Shown: piece after piece, positions 1 to 8,460 of the stretch
Position numbering within the stretch: the first letter of the stretch is position 1
Layout of the letters: every line of letters starts with the position of its first letter
Assembly (NCBI GenBank): GCA_944320595.1
Contig: CALUIB010000013.1
Location: forward strand, 1 to 64,000
Length of the DNA stretch: 64,000 nucleotides
Reading direction: 5' to 3'
Source: an uncultured Muribaculaceae bacterium
GTDB taxonomy: Bacteria; Bacteroidota; Bacteroidia; Bacteroidales; Muribaculaceae
Notes under the pieces: model-generated
Told to the model about the DNA's origin: nothing
Seen by the model: the letters and a program-made list of their open reading frames with translations, nothing else
The model's database searches: none
Translations under genes and position numbers: made by a program

Positions 1-49
1 GTAAAACTGGGTGTTTGTTTTGCAATCTGCTGATTTTCAGCGTTTGTTG

Positions 50-134
50 CGGAGAGAGAGGGATTCGAACCCCCGGAGGTGTTACCCTCAACGGTTTTCA
101 AGACCGCCGCAATCGACCACTCTGCCATCTCTCC
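50..134 (-). tRNA. tRNA-Ser (anticodon UGA)
   Basis: Read on the minus strand, the segment folds as a class II tRNA. The acceptor stem is GGAGAGA/TCTCTCC, the anticodon stem is closed by GGTCTT...AAACC around TGA, there is a long variable arm, and the T-loop carries GGTTCGAATCC. The long variable arm and the UGA anticodon identify serine, reading UCA and related codons. No 3' CCA is encoded. A Bacteroidetes-type promoter lies about 50 bases upstream. Confidence 0.95.
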
Positions 135-183
135 GAAAGTTTGTGCCGCTTGGTTATGTGCGGCTGATGTCGATTGACGGGTG

Positions 184-214
184 CAAAGGTAAGCACTTTT
201 TGCGTATTGTGCAA
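184..214 (-). promoter_or_regulatory. Promoter of tRNA-Ser
   Basis: On the minus strand a TTG (212-214) is followed after 20 bases by TACCTTTG (184-191). This matches the Bacteroidetes housekeeping promoter TTTG-N19/20-TAnnTTTG. Transcription would start near 177, leaving a short leader before the tRNA. Confidence 0.6.
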
Positions 215-221
215 GTGTTTG

Positions 222-249
222 GCCGATTATTTCACGCCGATTATTTCAC
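222..249. repeat. 14-base tandem duplication
   Basis: GCCGATTATTTCAC occurs twice, head to tail, between the tRNA promoter and the end of the TonB-receptor gene. It is probably a slippage duplication. I see no function. Confidence 0.6.
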
Positions 250-267
250 GCAATGTCATCATGACGG

Positions 268-2721
268 TTAGTTCCCGGGGGCGGCTGTGGCGGGTGCGTT
301 GTTGCCGCCTCCGCCCACCACGTCGTCATTGGTGATGGTGGTACGGGTCTTTTTCACCGATGCCTTTAGCGAGCCAAAAGTGAAGGATACCGCTACTTGA
401 AACATCCGCTGGGGGTATCGGCTTATTTCCAGTCCTGTATAGTCGCCGTATCGCGTCACGGCCTCGTACTTTTGGTATTTGCCCGAGAACGGGTTCATGG
501 CGAACAGCTGCACGGTGAGGCGGTCGTCCTTGAGGAACGAGCGTTGTAGCCCCAGCATATAGAAGTAACTGGGGCGGGAGTAGCTATACAAGTCCCAGGT
601 GCCGCCGCCGTTGCGGCCACCGCTCAGGCTCAGGCGCAGTTTCCATGGCAGCTCCTGCGAGGCACGGGCGAAGAAGCTCACGCCCCAGCGGCTGTTGTCG
701 AGGCCGAGGTCGTAGTTTTGGTAGCGGTTGTATGTGACTGATGCGTTGACCGACACGTTTGTCTTCGTCGTTGGCATCCACTGGGCATACAGGTTGAGCC
801 AACCGTTGCGCTGGCGGCCGATGTTGCCGTAGGTCTCGTGGCGAGTGTCGCCGTCGGTGTATATGAGCTGGGTGATTTGGTCGTTGCTGAGCAGGCCGCC
901 TAATGTGGCGTTGAGCGTAAGCTTGGGGTGGATATAGGTGTAGGTGGCTTGCAGCGAGTGGTTGCGTGCGCTCACGAGTGACGGGTTGCCCTGTTTCACC
1001 TCGGTGGGCGACTCGTTGACGGTGGGGTCGAGGTAGCTTATGCCGGGGCGGTTGATGCGCGTGGAGAAGTTGAGCCGCAAGTTATTTTTGTCGTCAAGCC
1101 GGTAGCCTACGCTAAGCGTTGGCACAAGGTCGTTGAGGTTCTTGCCCATGAATGGCGAGTTGCCGGTGCGGTAGTCGGCCGTCATGCGGGCAAACTCGTA
1201 GCGCAGACCCGCACGAGCCATCCACGGCCCCGACGAGAACGAGTATTCGCCATAGGCTGCGCCCACGTGGGTGCGGTGCATGAAGTCGAGCGGCACGGGT
1301 GCCTGCTCGTCTTGCCGGGTGCTGCTTGCGCTGTGGTTGCGGCGGAAGATGTATTTTGCGCCCACGTCGAGCTTGTGCTTGTCGCCGAAGGGGCGGGTGT
1401 AGTCGAGCTGGAAGGTGTGTTCCCACATCTTTTGGTCGGAGTCGTAGATGTAGCGTGTGTAGTCGAATTGTGGATTAACGAGGTCTTCGTAACGAGAGTC
1501 ATATACAGAGCCCGTGCCGGATGCCGATAGCAGGTAGGAGAAGTTCAGTGCCTCGCCCTTGCGATGTGTGAGGTGCTGGTAGTCGAGCCGTCCGCTTACG
1601 TTGAAGTAGTTGTATTGCTGCCCGTCATCGAACCGCTGCACGTAGGAATATAGCGAGTTGCCGGCCTGGTCGAACATCTGTGTGGAGTTGGCCCCATGTT
1701 GGTCGATGCCGAGCGCGTAGCCGCTGAACGAGGCTGTGACAAGGTTAAGCGTGTCGATTTCGTAGCTCAGGTCGAGCGAGGCAAAGTGCAAGTTCCCTTG
1801 ATTATTCATCCAGATGCTGCCGGTTTCGTGGTTGCCAGTTTCACGGTATGTGAACGAGCGGTCGTTGTATTGCTTTATGTCGCCGCCGATGTTGACATAC
1901 GAGTAGTTGACGCTTGCCGTCAGCTTGTCGTTGAGGCTTGTGGTGAGATACAGGTTGCTTCCCGGTTGCCCCAGGGTGTTGTATTGCGCGTAAAGCGAGC
2001 CCATTATGCCGTCGATGCGGCTGTCGGACTTCATCACGATGTTGAGAATGCCGTTCACCCCCTCGGCATCGTATTTTACACCCGGCTCGGTGATGACTTC
2101 GATTTTTTCCACCATGTTGGCCGGGATTGACTTGAGCACCTGCGACGGGTTGCCCGATAGCGTATTGTCGGGTCGCCCGTTCTTATATATCTTGAAGTCG
2201 CTGCTGCCGTTCACCTTTATGTTGTCTTGCCCGTCAACGGTAACCATTGGTACTTTTTTCAGCATTTCGAGTATGGAATTGGCCTTTGCGTCCTCGTCGG
2301 AGGCCACGTCGTAGCTAAGGCGGTCGATTTCGGCTGTCACGAGCGGTTTTTGCGCCACCACTTCCACCTCGCCCAGCACGTTGTCGGCCACGATGGCCAC
2401 CATCCGCCCCATCTCGGCGTGTGGGGCGGCATTGCTCACTTCAAAGTCGCGGCGTATCTCCTTCTTTCCCACCGATGCCACCGACAGTCGGTAGTTGCCG
2501 GCTCGGGTCAGCCTTTGGCTGAATGTGCCGTCGATGGAGGTCACGCCCATAGTCACGGCACGGGTGGTGTCGGCGGCTGCGTATATGCGTATTGTGGCGT
2601 ATGGCTCGCCTGTGCCGGTGCTATCGACCACCGTGCCGCTCACCGAGTATTGGGCAAGGGCGATGATGGTTCCGGCAATGGCTGCTGCTGCGGTCGATGC
2701 AAATCGTTTTATGTCAAGCAT
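268..2721 (-). CDS. TonB-dependent outer-membrane receptor (OMP_b-brl_3 type)
   Basis: This is an 817-residue outer-membrane protein. A hydrophobic signal segment covers residues 1-25. A carboxypeptidase-regulatory-like beta-sandwich (SVSGTVVDSTG) follows at about 28-110, then a plug-like region at 130-230 with the GVKYDAEGVNGILNIVMK segment typical of this receptor family, then a long beta-barrel. It lacks the SusC signature and has no SusD partner nearby, so a glycan-import role is not supported. The substrate is unknown. It lies 98 bases downstream of truA on the same strand and may be the last gene of a speA-truA-receptor transcript. The C-terminal tail after the last barrel strand is low-complexity, with Gly, Asn and Ala. 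Confidence 0.85.
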   Translation of the reverse strand: MLDIKRFASTAAAAIAGTIIALAQYSVSGTVVDSTGTGEPYATIRIYAAADTTRAVTMGVTSIDGTFSQRLTRAGNYRLSVASVGKKEIRRDFEVSNAAPHAEMGRMVAIVADNVLGEVEVVAQKPLVTAEIDRLSYDVASDEDAKANSILEMLKKVPMVTVDGQDNIKVNGSSDFKIYKNGRPDNTLSGNPSQVLKSIPANMVEKIEVITEPGVKYDAEGVNGILNIVMKSDSRIDGIMGSLYAQYNTLGQPGSNLYLTTSLNDKLTASVNYSYVNIGGDIKQYNDRSFTYRETGNHETGSIWMNNQGNLHFASLDLSYEIDTLNLVTASFSGYALGIDQHGANSTQMFDQAGNSLYSYVQRFDDGQQYNYFNVSGRLDYQHLTHRKGEALNFSYLLSASGTGSVYDSRYEDLVNPQFDYTRYIYDSDQKMWEHTFQLDYTRPFGDKHKLDVGAKYIFRRNHSASSTRQDEQAPVPLDFMHRTHVGAAYGEYSFSSGPWMARAGLRYEFARMTADYRTGNSPFMGKNLNDLVPTLSVGYRLDDKNNLRLNFSTRINRPGISYLDPTVNESPTEVKQGNPSLVSARNHSLQATYTYIHPKLTLNATLGGLLSNDQITQLIYTDGDTRHETYGNIGRQRNGWLNLYAQWMPTTKTNVSVNASVTYNRYQNYDLGLDNSRWGVSFFARASQELPWKLRLSLSGGRNGGGTWDLYSYSRPSYFYMLGLQRSFLKDDRLTVQLFAMNPFSGKYQKYEAVTRYGDYTGLEISRYPQRMFQVAVSFTFGSLKASVKKTRTTITNDDVVGGGGNNAPATAAPGN

Positions 2722-2819
2722 AATGTGCGTGTTTAATCATTTCTGTGCCTTAGATGTGGTTCAATTGCCTGAAAGTTGCATGGCGGCAGAGTTTTTCTTA
2801 ATTATCAGCAGCAAAAAAG

Positions 2820-3563
2820 TCAGAAAATAGGGTAGGGGTAGGTGATGTTCCACAAGAAAAGTGGGTGTCCGGGCATGGAGGTGCCTGCACGGCAGCGGTC
2901 GCGTTGCTCGATTACGTGAGCGAAGCCGTCAACTGTGAGGCGGCCTGTGCCGACCTCGACAAGGGTTCCGACAATGGCTCGCACCATGTTGCGCAGGAAA
3001 CGGTCGGCGGTGATGGTGAACACCATCTGCCCCCCCTCGGGTTCCCAGCGTGCGTGCGTGACGGCGCAGTTGTTGGTCTTCACGTCGGTGTGCAGTTTGC
3101 TGAAACTGGTGAAGTCGGTGTAGCGTGGCAGCAGTGCTGCGGCCTCGTTCATCAGGTCGAAGTCGATTTTAGGTGGCAGCTGCCAACTAAGCGGATATAG
3201 GAACGGCGACTTGCCGCGGTGCGTGAAATACTTGTAGGTGCGCGATGTGGCATCGAACCGCGCATGGGCATCGGCGGCCACCGGGAAGATGGTGTGGATG
3301 GCTATGTCGCGGCCCAGCAGGCTATTGAGGCTGCGCACAAGCCGCCCGGTGTCGGGCAGCACGGAGTCGCAGTCGAAGTGCGCCACCATCATGGCGGCGT
3401 TCACCCCGGTGTCGGTGCGGCCCGCGCCGGTTATGGCTATGGGTGTGCGCAGTACCGTGGCCATTGCGCGTTCTATGGTTTCCTGCACTGTCTCGGCATT
3501 GGGCTGCGTTTGCCAGCCGTGAAATCCCGCGCCGCGGTATGACAAGCGAATGAAGTACCTCAC
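2820..3563 (-). CDS. truA: tRNA pseudouridine(38-40) synthase TruA
   Basis: The protein is 247 residues, the usual TruA length. It isomerises uridines 38-40 in the anticodon stem-loop of many tRNAs in the cytoplasm. The catalytic motif GAGRTDTGVNA is present, with the nucleophilic Asp at residue 51. The N-terminal YRGAGFHGWQ and the later FLRNMVRAIVGTLVEVG segments are also characteristic. The gene starts 13 bases after speA ends, so the two are probably cotranscribed. There is no sign of damage. Confidence 0.96.
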   Translation of the reverse strand: MRYFIRLSYRGAGFHGWQTQPNAETVQETIERAMATVLRTPIAITGAGRTDTGVNAAMMVAHFDCDSVLPDTGRLVRSLNSLLGRDIAIHTIFPVAADAHARFDATSRTYKYFTHRGKSPFLYPLSWQLPPKIDFDLMNEAAALLPRYTDFTSFSKLHTDVKTNNCAVTHARWEPEGGQMVFTITADRFLRNMVRAIVGTLVEVGTGRLTVDGFAHVIEQRDRCRAGTSMPGHPLFLWNITYPYPIF

Positions 3564-3576
3564 GGCTCAGGGTGCG

Positions 3577-5478
3577 TTAATCTTTTTCAAGGTAAGTGTA
3601 GCCATACAGCCCCGAGCGGTAGTTGCTCAGGAACTCGCGCCCCTCCTCGGGTGTTATCTTCCCTTGTTTCATGGAGCGAGTGACCCACGTCTCGACGTTG
3701 CGCACAAGCCGCTTGGGGTTGAACTGCACGTAGTCGAGCACCTCGGCCACGGTCTCGCCGTCGATTACCTGGTCGATGTCGTAGTGGTCCTTATATACGC
3801 TTATGTGCACGGCGTTGGTGTCGCCAAAGAGGTTGTGCATGTCGCCAAGTATCTCCTGATATGCCCCCACGAGGAACACGCCGAAGTAGTAAGGCTCGTC
3901 GGGTTTTACTGTGTGCACAGGCAACGACGTGGAGGTGCCGTGCATCGATATGAAATTGGCTATCTTGCCGTCGCTGTCGCAAGTGATGTCTTGGATTGAG
4001 GCCATCTTGGTGGGGCGTTCGTCGAGCCGAGCTATGGGCATTATGGGGAATACCTGGTCGATGGCCCAGGAGTCGGGCAGCGACTGGAACAGCGAGAAGT
4101 TGCAGAAGTATTTTTCGGGCAGCATGCGGGCCACCTTCCGCAGCTCCTCGGGGGCGTGCTTCATGTCGGCGGCGAGTTCGCTCACGTCGCGGGCAATCGA
4201 CCAGAACAGTTTTTCAATCATTGCCCGTGTGCGCAGGTCAAGCAGCCCGAGGCTGAACAGGTCGAGTGCCTCTTCCTTTATTTGCAGGGCATCGTGCCAG
4301 CTCTCGAACAGGCGCGGCTGGTTGATGCGGTCCCAGATGTCGTATAGCTCGCGAGCCAGTTCGTGGTCGGTTTCGCTTATCTTGTCGGTGTTTTCGTCCC
4401 ATTGCGGCAGGCAGGTGGTTTGCAGCACCTCGAACACCAGCACCGAGTGGTGCGCGGTGAGCGAACGGCCCGACTCGGTGATAATGTTAGGCTGCTTCAG
4501 CCCGTTCTTCTCGCATGCATCCACAAGAGCCGACACCGAGTCGTTCACATATTCCTGTATGCTGTAGTTCATGCTGCTTTCGCTTGCGCTGCTGCGAGTG
4601 CCGTCGTAGTCCACGCCCAGTCCGCCGCCTATGTCAACGAAGTCGATGCTGAATCCCATCTTCGACAGCTGCACGTAGAATTGCATGGCCTCGCGCAGGG
4701 CGTTCTTTATGCGGCGTATCTTGGTGATTTGGCTGCCTATGTGGAAGTGTATCAGTTTCAGGCAGTCGGTCATTTTGTTCTTTTCGAGAATGTCGATGGA
4801 CGCAAGCAGTTCGCTTGAGTTGAGGCCGAACTTGCTTTGGTCTCCGCCCGATTCTTCCCATTTTCCGCTGCCCGAGTTTGAAAGTTTTATGCGCACGCCT
4901 ATGTTGGGGCGCATCTTCAGCCGTTTCGATATTTCGGCGATGAGCTGTAGCTCGTTCAGCTTTTCCACCACGAGTATTATCTTGCGGCCCATTTTCTGTG
5001 CCAGCAAGGCTAGCTCCACGTAGTTCTCGTCCTTGTATCCGTTGCATATGATTAGCGAGTTTTCGGCTGCGCTGATGGCGAGCACGGCGTGCAGCTCGGG
5101 CTTTGAGCCGGCCTCAAGGCCAATCTTGAACTTTGTGCCGTGGCTCACGATTTCCTCCACCACCTGCTTCATCTGGTTCACCTTTATGGGGTAGATGATG
5201 AAGTTTTCGGCCTGGTAGTGGTATTCTTCGGCGGCCTGTTTGAAGCATCGCGAGATTTTTTCGATGCGGTTGTCGAGAATGTCGGGGAAACGCAGCAGCA
5301 CCGGCGCGGTGATGTCGCGCACCTGCAATTCGTCCATAATCTCCTTCAAGTCAACGGCCACGCAATCCTCCTTGGGAGTTACCTCCACGTGGCCTTTGTC
5401 GTTGATTGAAAAGTATTTCAGCCCCCATCCGTTGATGTTGTAAAGCTCTGCGCTGTCTTCAATGCGCCATTTTCTCAT
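3577..5478 (-). CDS. speA: Biosynthetic arginine decarboxylase
   Basis: This 633-residue enzyme is of the SpeA size class. It decarboxylates arginine to agmatine, the first step of putrescine and spermidine synthesis in many Bacteroidetes. It is a PLP-dependent fold III decarboxylase. The PLP-lysine region IYPIKVNQMKQVV sits near residue 100, the glycine-rich phosphate-binding DIGGGLGVDYDG is in mid-protein, and the C-terminal domain closes the barrel. No signal peptide is seen, so it is cytoplasmic. It is the first gene of a probable speA-truA operon. No other polyamine gene is in the window. Confidence 0.95.
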   Translation of the reverse strand: MRKWRIEDSAELYNINGWGLKYFSINDKGHVEVTPKEDCVAVDLKEIMDELQVRDITAPVLLRFPDILDNRIEKISRCFKQAAEEYHYQAENFIIYPIKVNQMKQVVEEIVSHGTKFKIGLEAGSKPELHAVLAISAAENSLIICNGYKDENYVELALLAQKMGRKIILVVEKLNELQLIAEISKRLKMRPNIGVRIKLSNSGSGKWEESGGDQSKFGLNSSELLASIDILEKNKMTDCLKLIHFHIGSQITKIRRIKNALREAMQFYVQLSKMGFSIDFVDIGGGLGVDYDGTRSSASESSMNYSIQEYVNDSVSALVDACEKNGLKQPNIITESGRSLTAHHSVLVFEVLQTTCLPQWDENTDKISETDHELARELYDIWDRINQPRLFESWHDALQIKEEALDLFSLGLLDLRTRAMIEKLFWSIARDVSELAADMKHAPEELRKVARMLPEKYFCNFSLFQSLPDSWAIDQVFPIMPIARLDERPTKMASIQDITCDSDGKIANFISMHGTSTSLPVHTVKPDEPYYFGVFLVGAYQEILGDMHNLFGDTNAVHISVYKDHYDIDQVIDGETVAEVLDYVQFNPKRLVRNVETWVTRSMKQGKITPEEGREFLSNYRSGLYGYTYLEKD

Positions 5479-5599
5479 GCTCGTAATCGTGTGCTTTTAA
5501 TTGTGAATAAATACATTTATGCTGCGGCGGCAGCAAAATCGCCGAGCAAAATTAATGATATTTTATCTATTTGCTATTATATAAGCCACATAAATTTAG

Positions 5600-5607
5600 T
5601 ATCTTTG
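5600..5607 (+). promoter_or_regulatory. Candidate -7 element for fba
   Basis: TATCTTTG matches the Bacteroidetes -7 consensus TAnnTTTG. It lies about 90 bases before the aldolase start in the divergent speA/fba spacer. No well-spaced -33 element is visible; the nearest TTTG is 26 bases upstream. Confidence 0.45.
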
Positions 5608-5700
5608 TGGCAAAATAAGCACTGGGGTGCGCTCGGCGTGCCTGCCGTGCCAAGTTTTGAGGAACACAAATATTAAGTCACATTTATAAACTTAACTGAA

Positions 5701-6702
5701 ATGGTAAATTACAAGGATCTCGGCCTGGTTAACACCCGTGAGATGTTTGCCAAGGCTATCAAAGGCGGTTATGCAATCCCGGCTTTCAACTTCAACAACA
5801 TGGAGCAATTGCAAGCCATCATCAAGGCAGCTGCCGAAACCAAGTCTCCGGTGATACTTCAAGTGTCGAAGGGCGCTCGCAACTATGCCAACGCTACATT
5901 GCTGCGCTACATGGCCGAAGGTGCCGTTGAATATGCAAAGGAACTGGGTTGGGAACATCCGCAAATCGTTCTTCACCTCGACCATGGTGACAGCTTCGAG
6001 CTTTGCAAGTCGTGCGTTGACAGCGGTTTCTCGTCGGTGATGATTGACGGTTCGCACCTTCCCTACGAAGAGAACGTGGCTCTGACCAAGAAAGTTGTGG
6101 AATATGCACACCAGTTCGACGTTACTGTAGAAGGTGAGCTTGGCGTGCTTGCTGGCGTTGAAGACGAAGTTCAAGCCGAGCACCACACCTACACCAACCC
6201 TGAGGAGGTTATCGACTTCGCTACTCGCACAGGTTGCGACAGCCTTGCCATCTCGATTGGTACTTCTCACGGTGCTTACAAGTTCAAGCCCGAGCAATGC
6301 ACACGCGACCCGAAGACTGGCCGCTTGGTTCCGCCCCCATTGGCATTCGACGTTCTCGATGCTGTTATGGAAAAGCTCCCCGGTTTCCCAATCGTGCTCC
6401 ACGGCTCGTCGTCGGTTCCGCAAGAGTATGTTGACATCATCAACGCCAACGGCGGCAAGTTGCCCGATGCAATCGGTATCCCCGAGGAAGAACTCCGCAA
6501 GGCTGCAAAGAGCGCCGTTTGCAAAATCAACATCGACAGCGACAGCCGCTTGGCAATGACTGCTGCCATCCGCAAGGTGTTCAACGAAAAGCCGCAAGAG
6601 TTCGACCCGCGCAAATACCTGGGCCCGGCTCGCGACGAGATGGAAAAGCTCTACAAGCACAAAATCATCAACGTGCTTGGCAGCGAAGGCAAAGCTGAGT
6701 AA
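5701..6702 (+). CDS. fba: Class II fructose-1,6-bisphosphate aldolase
   Basis: The protein has 333 residues and is cytoplasmic. It cleaves fructose-1,6-bisphosphate to dihydroxyacetone phosphate and glyceraldehyde-3-phosphate with a divalent metal. The N-terminal YAIPAFNFNNMEQLQAII, the zinc-binding HLDHGD, the VEGELGVLAGVEDE motif and the phosphate-binding VLHGSSSVP segment mark the class II family. Codon use is strongly biased to a few codons (GAA, AAG, GCT, AAC), more than in the neighbours, as expected for a highly expressed glycolytic gene. It is monocistronic, with a strong terminator 29 bases after the stop. Confidence 0.96.
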   Translation: MVNYKDLGLVNTREMFAKAIKGGYAIPAFNFNNMEQLQAIIKAAAETKSPVILQVSKGARNYANATLLRYMAEGAVEYAKELGWEHPQIVLHLDHGDSFELCKSCVDSGFSSVMIDGSHLPYEENVALTKKVVEYAHQFDVTVEGELGVLAGVEDEVQAEHHTYTNPEEVIDFATRTGCDSLAISIGTSHGAYKFKPEQCTRDPKTGRLVPPPLAFDVLDAVMEKLPGFPIVLHGSSSVPQEYVDIINANGGKLPDAIGIPEEELRKAAKSAVCKINIDSDSRLAMTAAIRKVFNEKPQEFDPRKYLGPARDEMEKLYKHKIINVLGSEGKAE

Positions 6703-6730
6703 TCTGTGACGTAACCCGTCTAAGAACAAA

Positions 6731-6765
6731 TAAAAGCGCCCCTCGAAATCGACGGGGCGCTTTTA
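6731..6765 (+). terminator. Rho-independent terminator of fba
   Basis: GCGCCCC (6736-6742) pairs with GGGGCGC (6754-6760), extended by AAAA/TTTT on the outside, with an 11-base loop. The run of Ts follows on the plus strand and the A-rich arm makes it potentially bidirectional. Confidence 0.9.
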
Positions 6766-6822
6766 TTTGTCGTAAAGTATGCTGTGGCAATTATGACACA
6801 AGTTTGTCCTTGTATGTGATGA

Positions 6823-6942
6823 TTATGTCGTGTGGTGGTCTGTTTCGGCTTGTTGTTTTTGCTTGTGGAGCTGTATTAATGCCCAAATAATCGCTACGAT
6901 AGACACAATACCAACGAAACCAAGGAAATACATGAATTCCAT
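6823..6942 (-). CDS. 39-residue single-span membrane microprotein
   Basis: This short open frame begins MEFMYFLGFVG and has one hydrophobic helix (about residues 4-24), followed by a charged, Gln/Lys/His-rich tail. It starts 5 bases after the stop of the upstream small membrane protein gene and follows TAAGAGAT, so translational coupling is likely. The topology, a short helix with a basic tail, suggests an inner-membrane subunit or regulator of its partner. No family is recognised. The two-gene arrangement supports its reality, but homologues would be needed to confirm it. Confidence 0.55.
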   Translation of the reverse strand: MEFMYFLGFVGIVSIVAIIWALIQLHKQKQQAETDHHTT

Positions 6943-6947
6943 ATCTC

Positions 6948-7157
6948 TTATTTTTGAGTGTTAGATAATTTTATGAAGATGAAACCACCAGCAATGGTTG
7001 TGCTTGTAACAATTGCCCCTCCGAAGATGAACAAGGCAATCTTGTTGATATCAAGCTCCATTATTCCTGCAATAATGACACCGGCGAATACCAATTTTGA
7101 TATATCAAGGAAGTACGAGCCAAATTCCTTGTATAAGTTCGTTTTTCCTTCTTCCAT
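6948..7157 (-). CDS. Small two-span membrane protein (DUF6722-like)
   Basis: The 69-residue protein starts MEEGKTNLYKEFGSYFLD and has two hydrophobic helices (about residues 20-37 and 41-62). Arrangement and length resemble the uncharacterised DUF6722 family of Bacteroidales; this match is from memory and tentative. The start was placed at 7157, not at the more distant in-frame ATG, because a promoter -7 box (7162-7169) ends only four bases before this ATG. That makes an upstream start impossible on that transcript and implies a leaderless or nearly leaderless mRNA. It forms an operon with the 39-residue microprotein. Confidence 0.7.
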   Translation of the reverse strand: MEEGKTNLYKEFGSYFLDISKLVFAGVIIAGIMELDINKIALFIFGGAIVTSTTIAGGFIFIKLSNTQK

Positions 7158-7161
7158 ATTG

Positions 7162-7192
7162 CAAATATACATTTTAATTTTCACTGTTACAA
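7162..7192 (-). promoter_or_regulatory. Promoter abutting the start codon of the small membrane-protein operon
   Basis: On the minus strand TTG (7190-7192), 20 bases, then TATATTTG (7162-7169). Only four bases separate the -7 box from the ATG at 7157, so the predicted first transcribed base is at or within a base or two of the start codon. Confidence 0.6.
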
Positions 7193-7265
7193 TCTTTTTG
7201 AGATGGTTGTGCTTGGTCAATCGTGAAATAAACTAAGGGAGGCAATGCTCTTTGAAATTTATGCT

Positions 7266-7273
7266 TATCTTTG
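7266..7273 (+). promoter_or_regulatory. Candidate -7 element for the DUF4286-ruvC operon
   Basis: TATCTTTG fits TAnnTTTG and would give a leader of about 70 bases before the DUF4286 start. There is no convincing -33 element at the right distance. Confidence 0.4.
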
Positions 7274-7351
7274 TGTGTCCGTTTGGTGCAACATGAAATA
7301 ATAATCATGGTATATTAAAAAGATATGATGATATACCTATAAAGTATATTT

Positions 7352-7666
7352 ATGCTTATAATAAACACTACTTACCACGCTTCGGCGGCGGTGTATGATA
7401 ATTTTGTGGAATGGCTTTGCTGCGAGTATATTCCTCGGGCCAAGGCTGGCGGTGTACTGCTGTGGCCGCAGTTGACGCGGGTGCTCGACGGCAGCACGGG
7501 TGCCGACGGTTACAGCTACGCATTGCAATTCCATGTGGAGTCGGTCGATGCGTTTAAGGCTTGGTATGCCGACGGGGGCATGAATTTGCATCAGGAAATG
7601 GTGGAGCGTTTCGGGCGCGACGTGGTGGGCTTTTCGACATGGATGGAGGAAATAGACGCGGAATGA
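7352..7666 (+). CDS. DUF4286 family protein
   Basis: This is a 104-residue cytoplasmic protein beginning [10 protein letters not shown] and containing the conserved FVEWL..YIPRA segment of DUF4286, a small family often found beside ruvC in Bacteroidetes. Its fold is probably ferredoxin-like and its function is unknown. Its stop overlaps the ruvC start by the sequence ATGA (7663-7666), which points to translational coupling. The family assignment is from sequence pattern and gene order. Confidence 0.8.
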   Translation: MLIINTTYHASAAVYDNFVEWLCCEYIPRAKAGGVLLWPQLTRVLDGSTGADGYSYALQFHVESVDAFKAWYADGGMNLHQEMVERFGRDVVGFSTWMEEIDAE

Positions 7667-8235
7667 CAGAACACGGCGACGAATATGACCGCATAATAAT
7701 AGGCATCGATCCGGGTACCAACGTGATGGGATATGGCATACTCGGTGTGCGTGGCAAACGCCCCTCGATGATTGCCATGGGGGTGATAAAATTGAGCAAG
7801 TTCGACGACCACTATATGCGCCTGCACCGCATATTCGAGCGTGTGCTGGGGCTTGTGGAGCAGTATTTGCCCGACGAGATGGCCATCGAGGCCCCGTTTT
7901 ACGGCAAGAACGTGCAGTCGATGCTCAAGCTTGGCCGTGCCCAGGGAGTGGCAATGGCCGCCGCCCTGCACCGCGACGTGCCTATTGCCGAATACGCCCC
8001 GTTGAAGATTAAGATGGCGATTACCGGCAACGGCGGAGCATCGAAAGAGCAAGTGGCCGAGATGCTGCGCCGCATACTCGGCATCCCGCAGGAGCAGATG
8101 CCCGACCTGCTCGATGCCACCGACGCGCTTGCAGCCGCGTTGTGCCACTACTACGAATCGTCGCGTCCGCAGCCGCAAGGCGGTTGCCGCTCGTGGAAAG
8201 AATTCATAGCAGCCCATCCCGACAGGCTGAAGTAG
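7663..8235 (+). CDS. ruvC: Crossover junction endodeoxyribonuclease RuvC
   Basis: RuvC resolves Holliday junctions with the RuvAB motor during recombination and repair. The RNase H-like fold is clear. The first catalytic Asp is in IIGIDPGTN (residue 16), the Glu in [11 protein letters not shown], and the last two acidic residues in [16 protein letters not shown]. The start was set at 7663 (190 residues, the normal family length) because that ATG overlaps the upstream stop as ATGA. A longer frame from 7561 would run through the DUF4286 coding region. ruvA and ruvB are not in the window. Confidence 0.95.
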   Translation: MTEHGDEYDRIIIGIDPGTNVMGYGILGVRGKRPSMIAMGVIKLSKFDDHYMRLHRIFERVLGLVEQYLPDEMAIEAPFYGKNVQSMLKLGRAQGVAMAAALHRDVPIAEYAPLKIKMAITGNGGASKEQVAEMLRRILGIPQEQMPDLLDATDALAAALCHYYESSRPQPQGGCRSWKEFIAAHPDRLK

Positions 8236-8423
8236 CATTAGTGCAATCTATTTATGACGGAGCAAGGGGGGACGCATACTATGCCGTTTCGGGTAACTCC
8301 CATGTTATTTGTGTGTCGCTGTTCATGGAAATATAATACGCACGTTTTGGGAAATTGTCGGCATTCCATAAAGCATTTTAAGCAGAATGATGCGGGCTGA
8401 TTGATATTTTTGTTTTGTGGGTT

Positions 8424-8454
8424 GTTGCAGTGTTTGCAATATTTGTTAACTTTG
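8424..8454 (+). promoter_or_regulatory. Promoter of the structured RNA segment
   Basis: GTTG at 8424-8427 is followed after 19 bases by TAACTTTG (8447-8454), a close match to the Bacteroidetes promoter. The predicted start is near 8461, about 290 bases before the next coding region, so transcription begins with a long non-coding segment. Confidence 0.65.
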
Positions 8455-8460
8455 TGGTGC

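Noticed and set aside
11-271. 86-codon open frame at the left edge
   Set aside because: It runs across the tRNA-Ser gene on the opposite strand.
5692-6729. 345-codon antisense frame opposite the aldolase gene
   Set aside because: It mirrors a strongly codon-biased gene and its translation has no recognisable domain.
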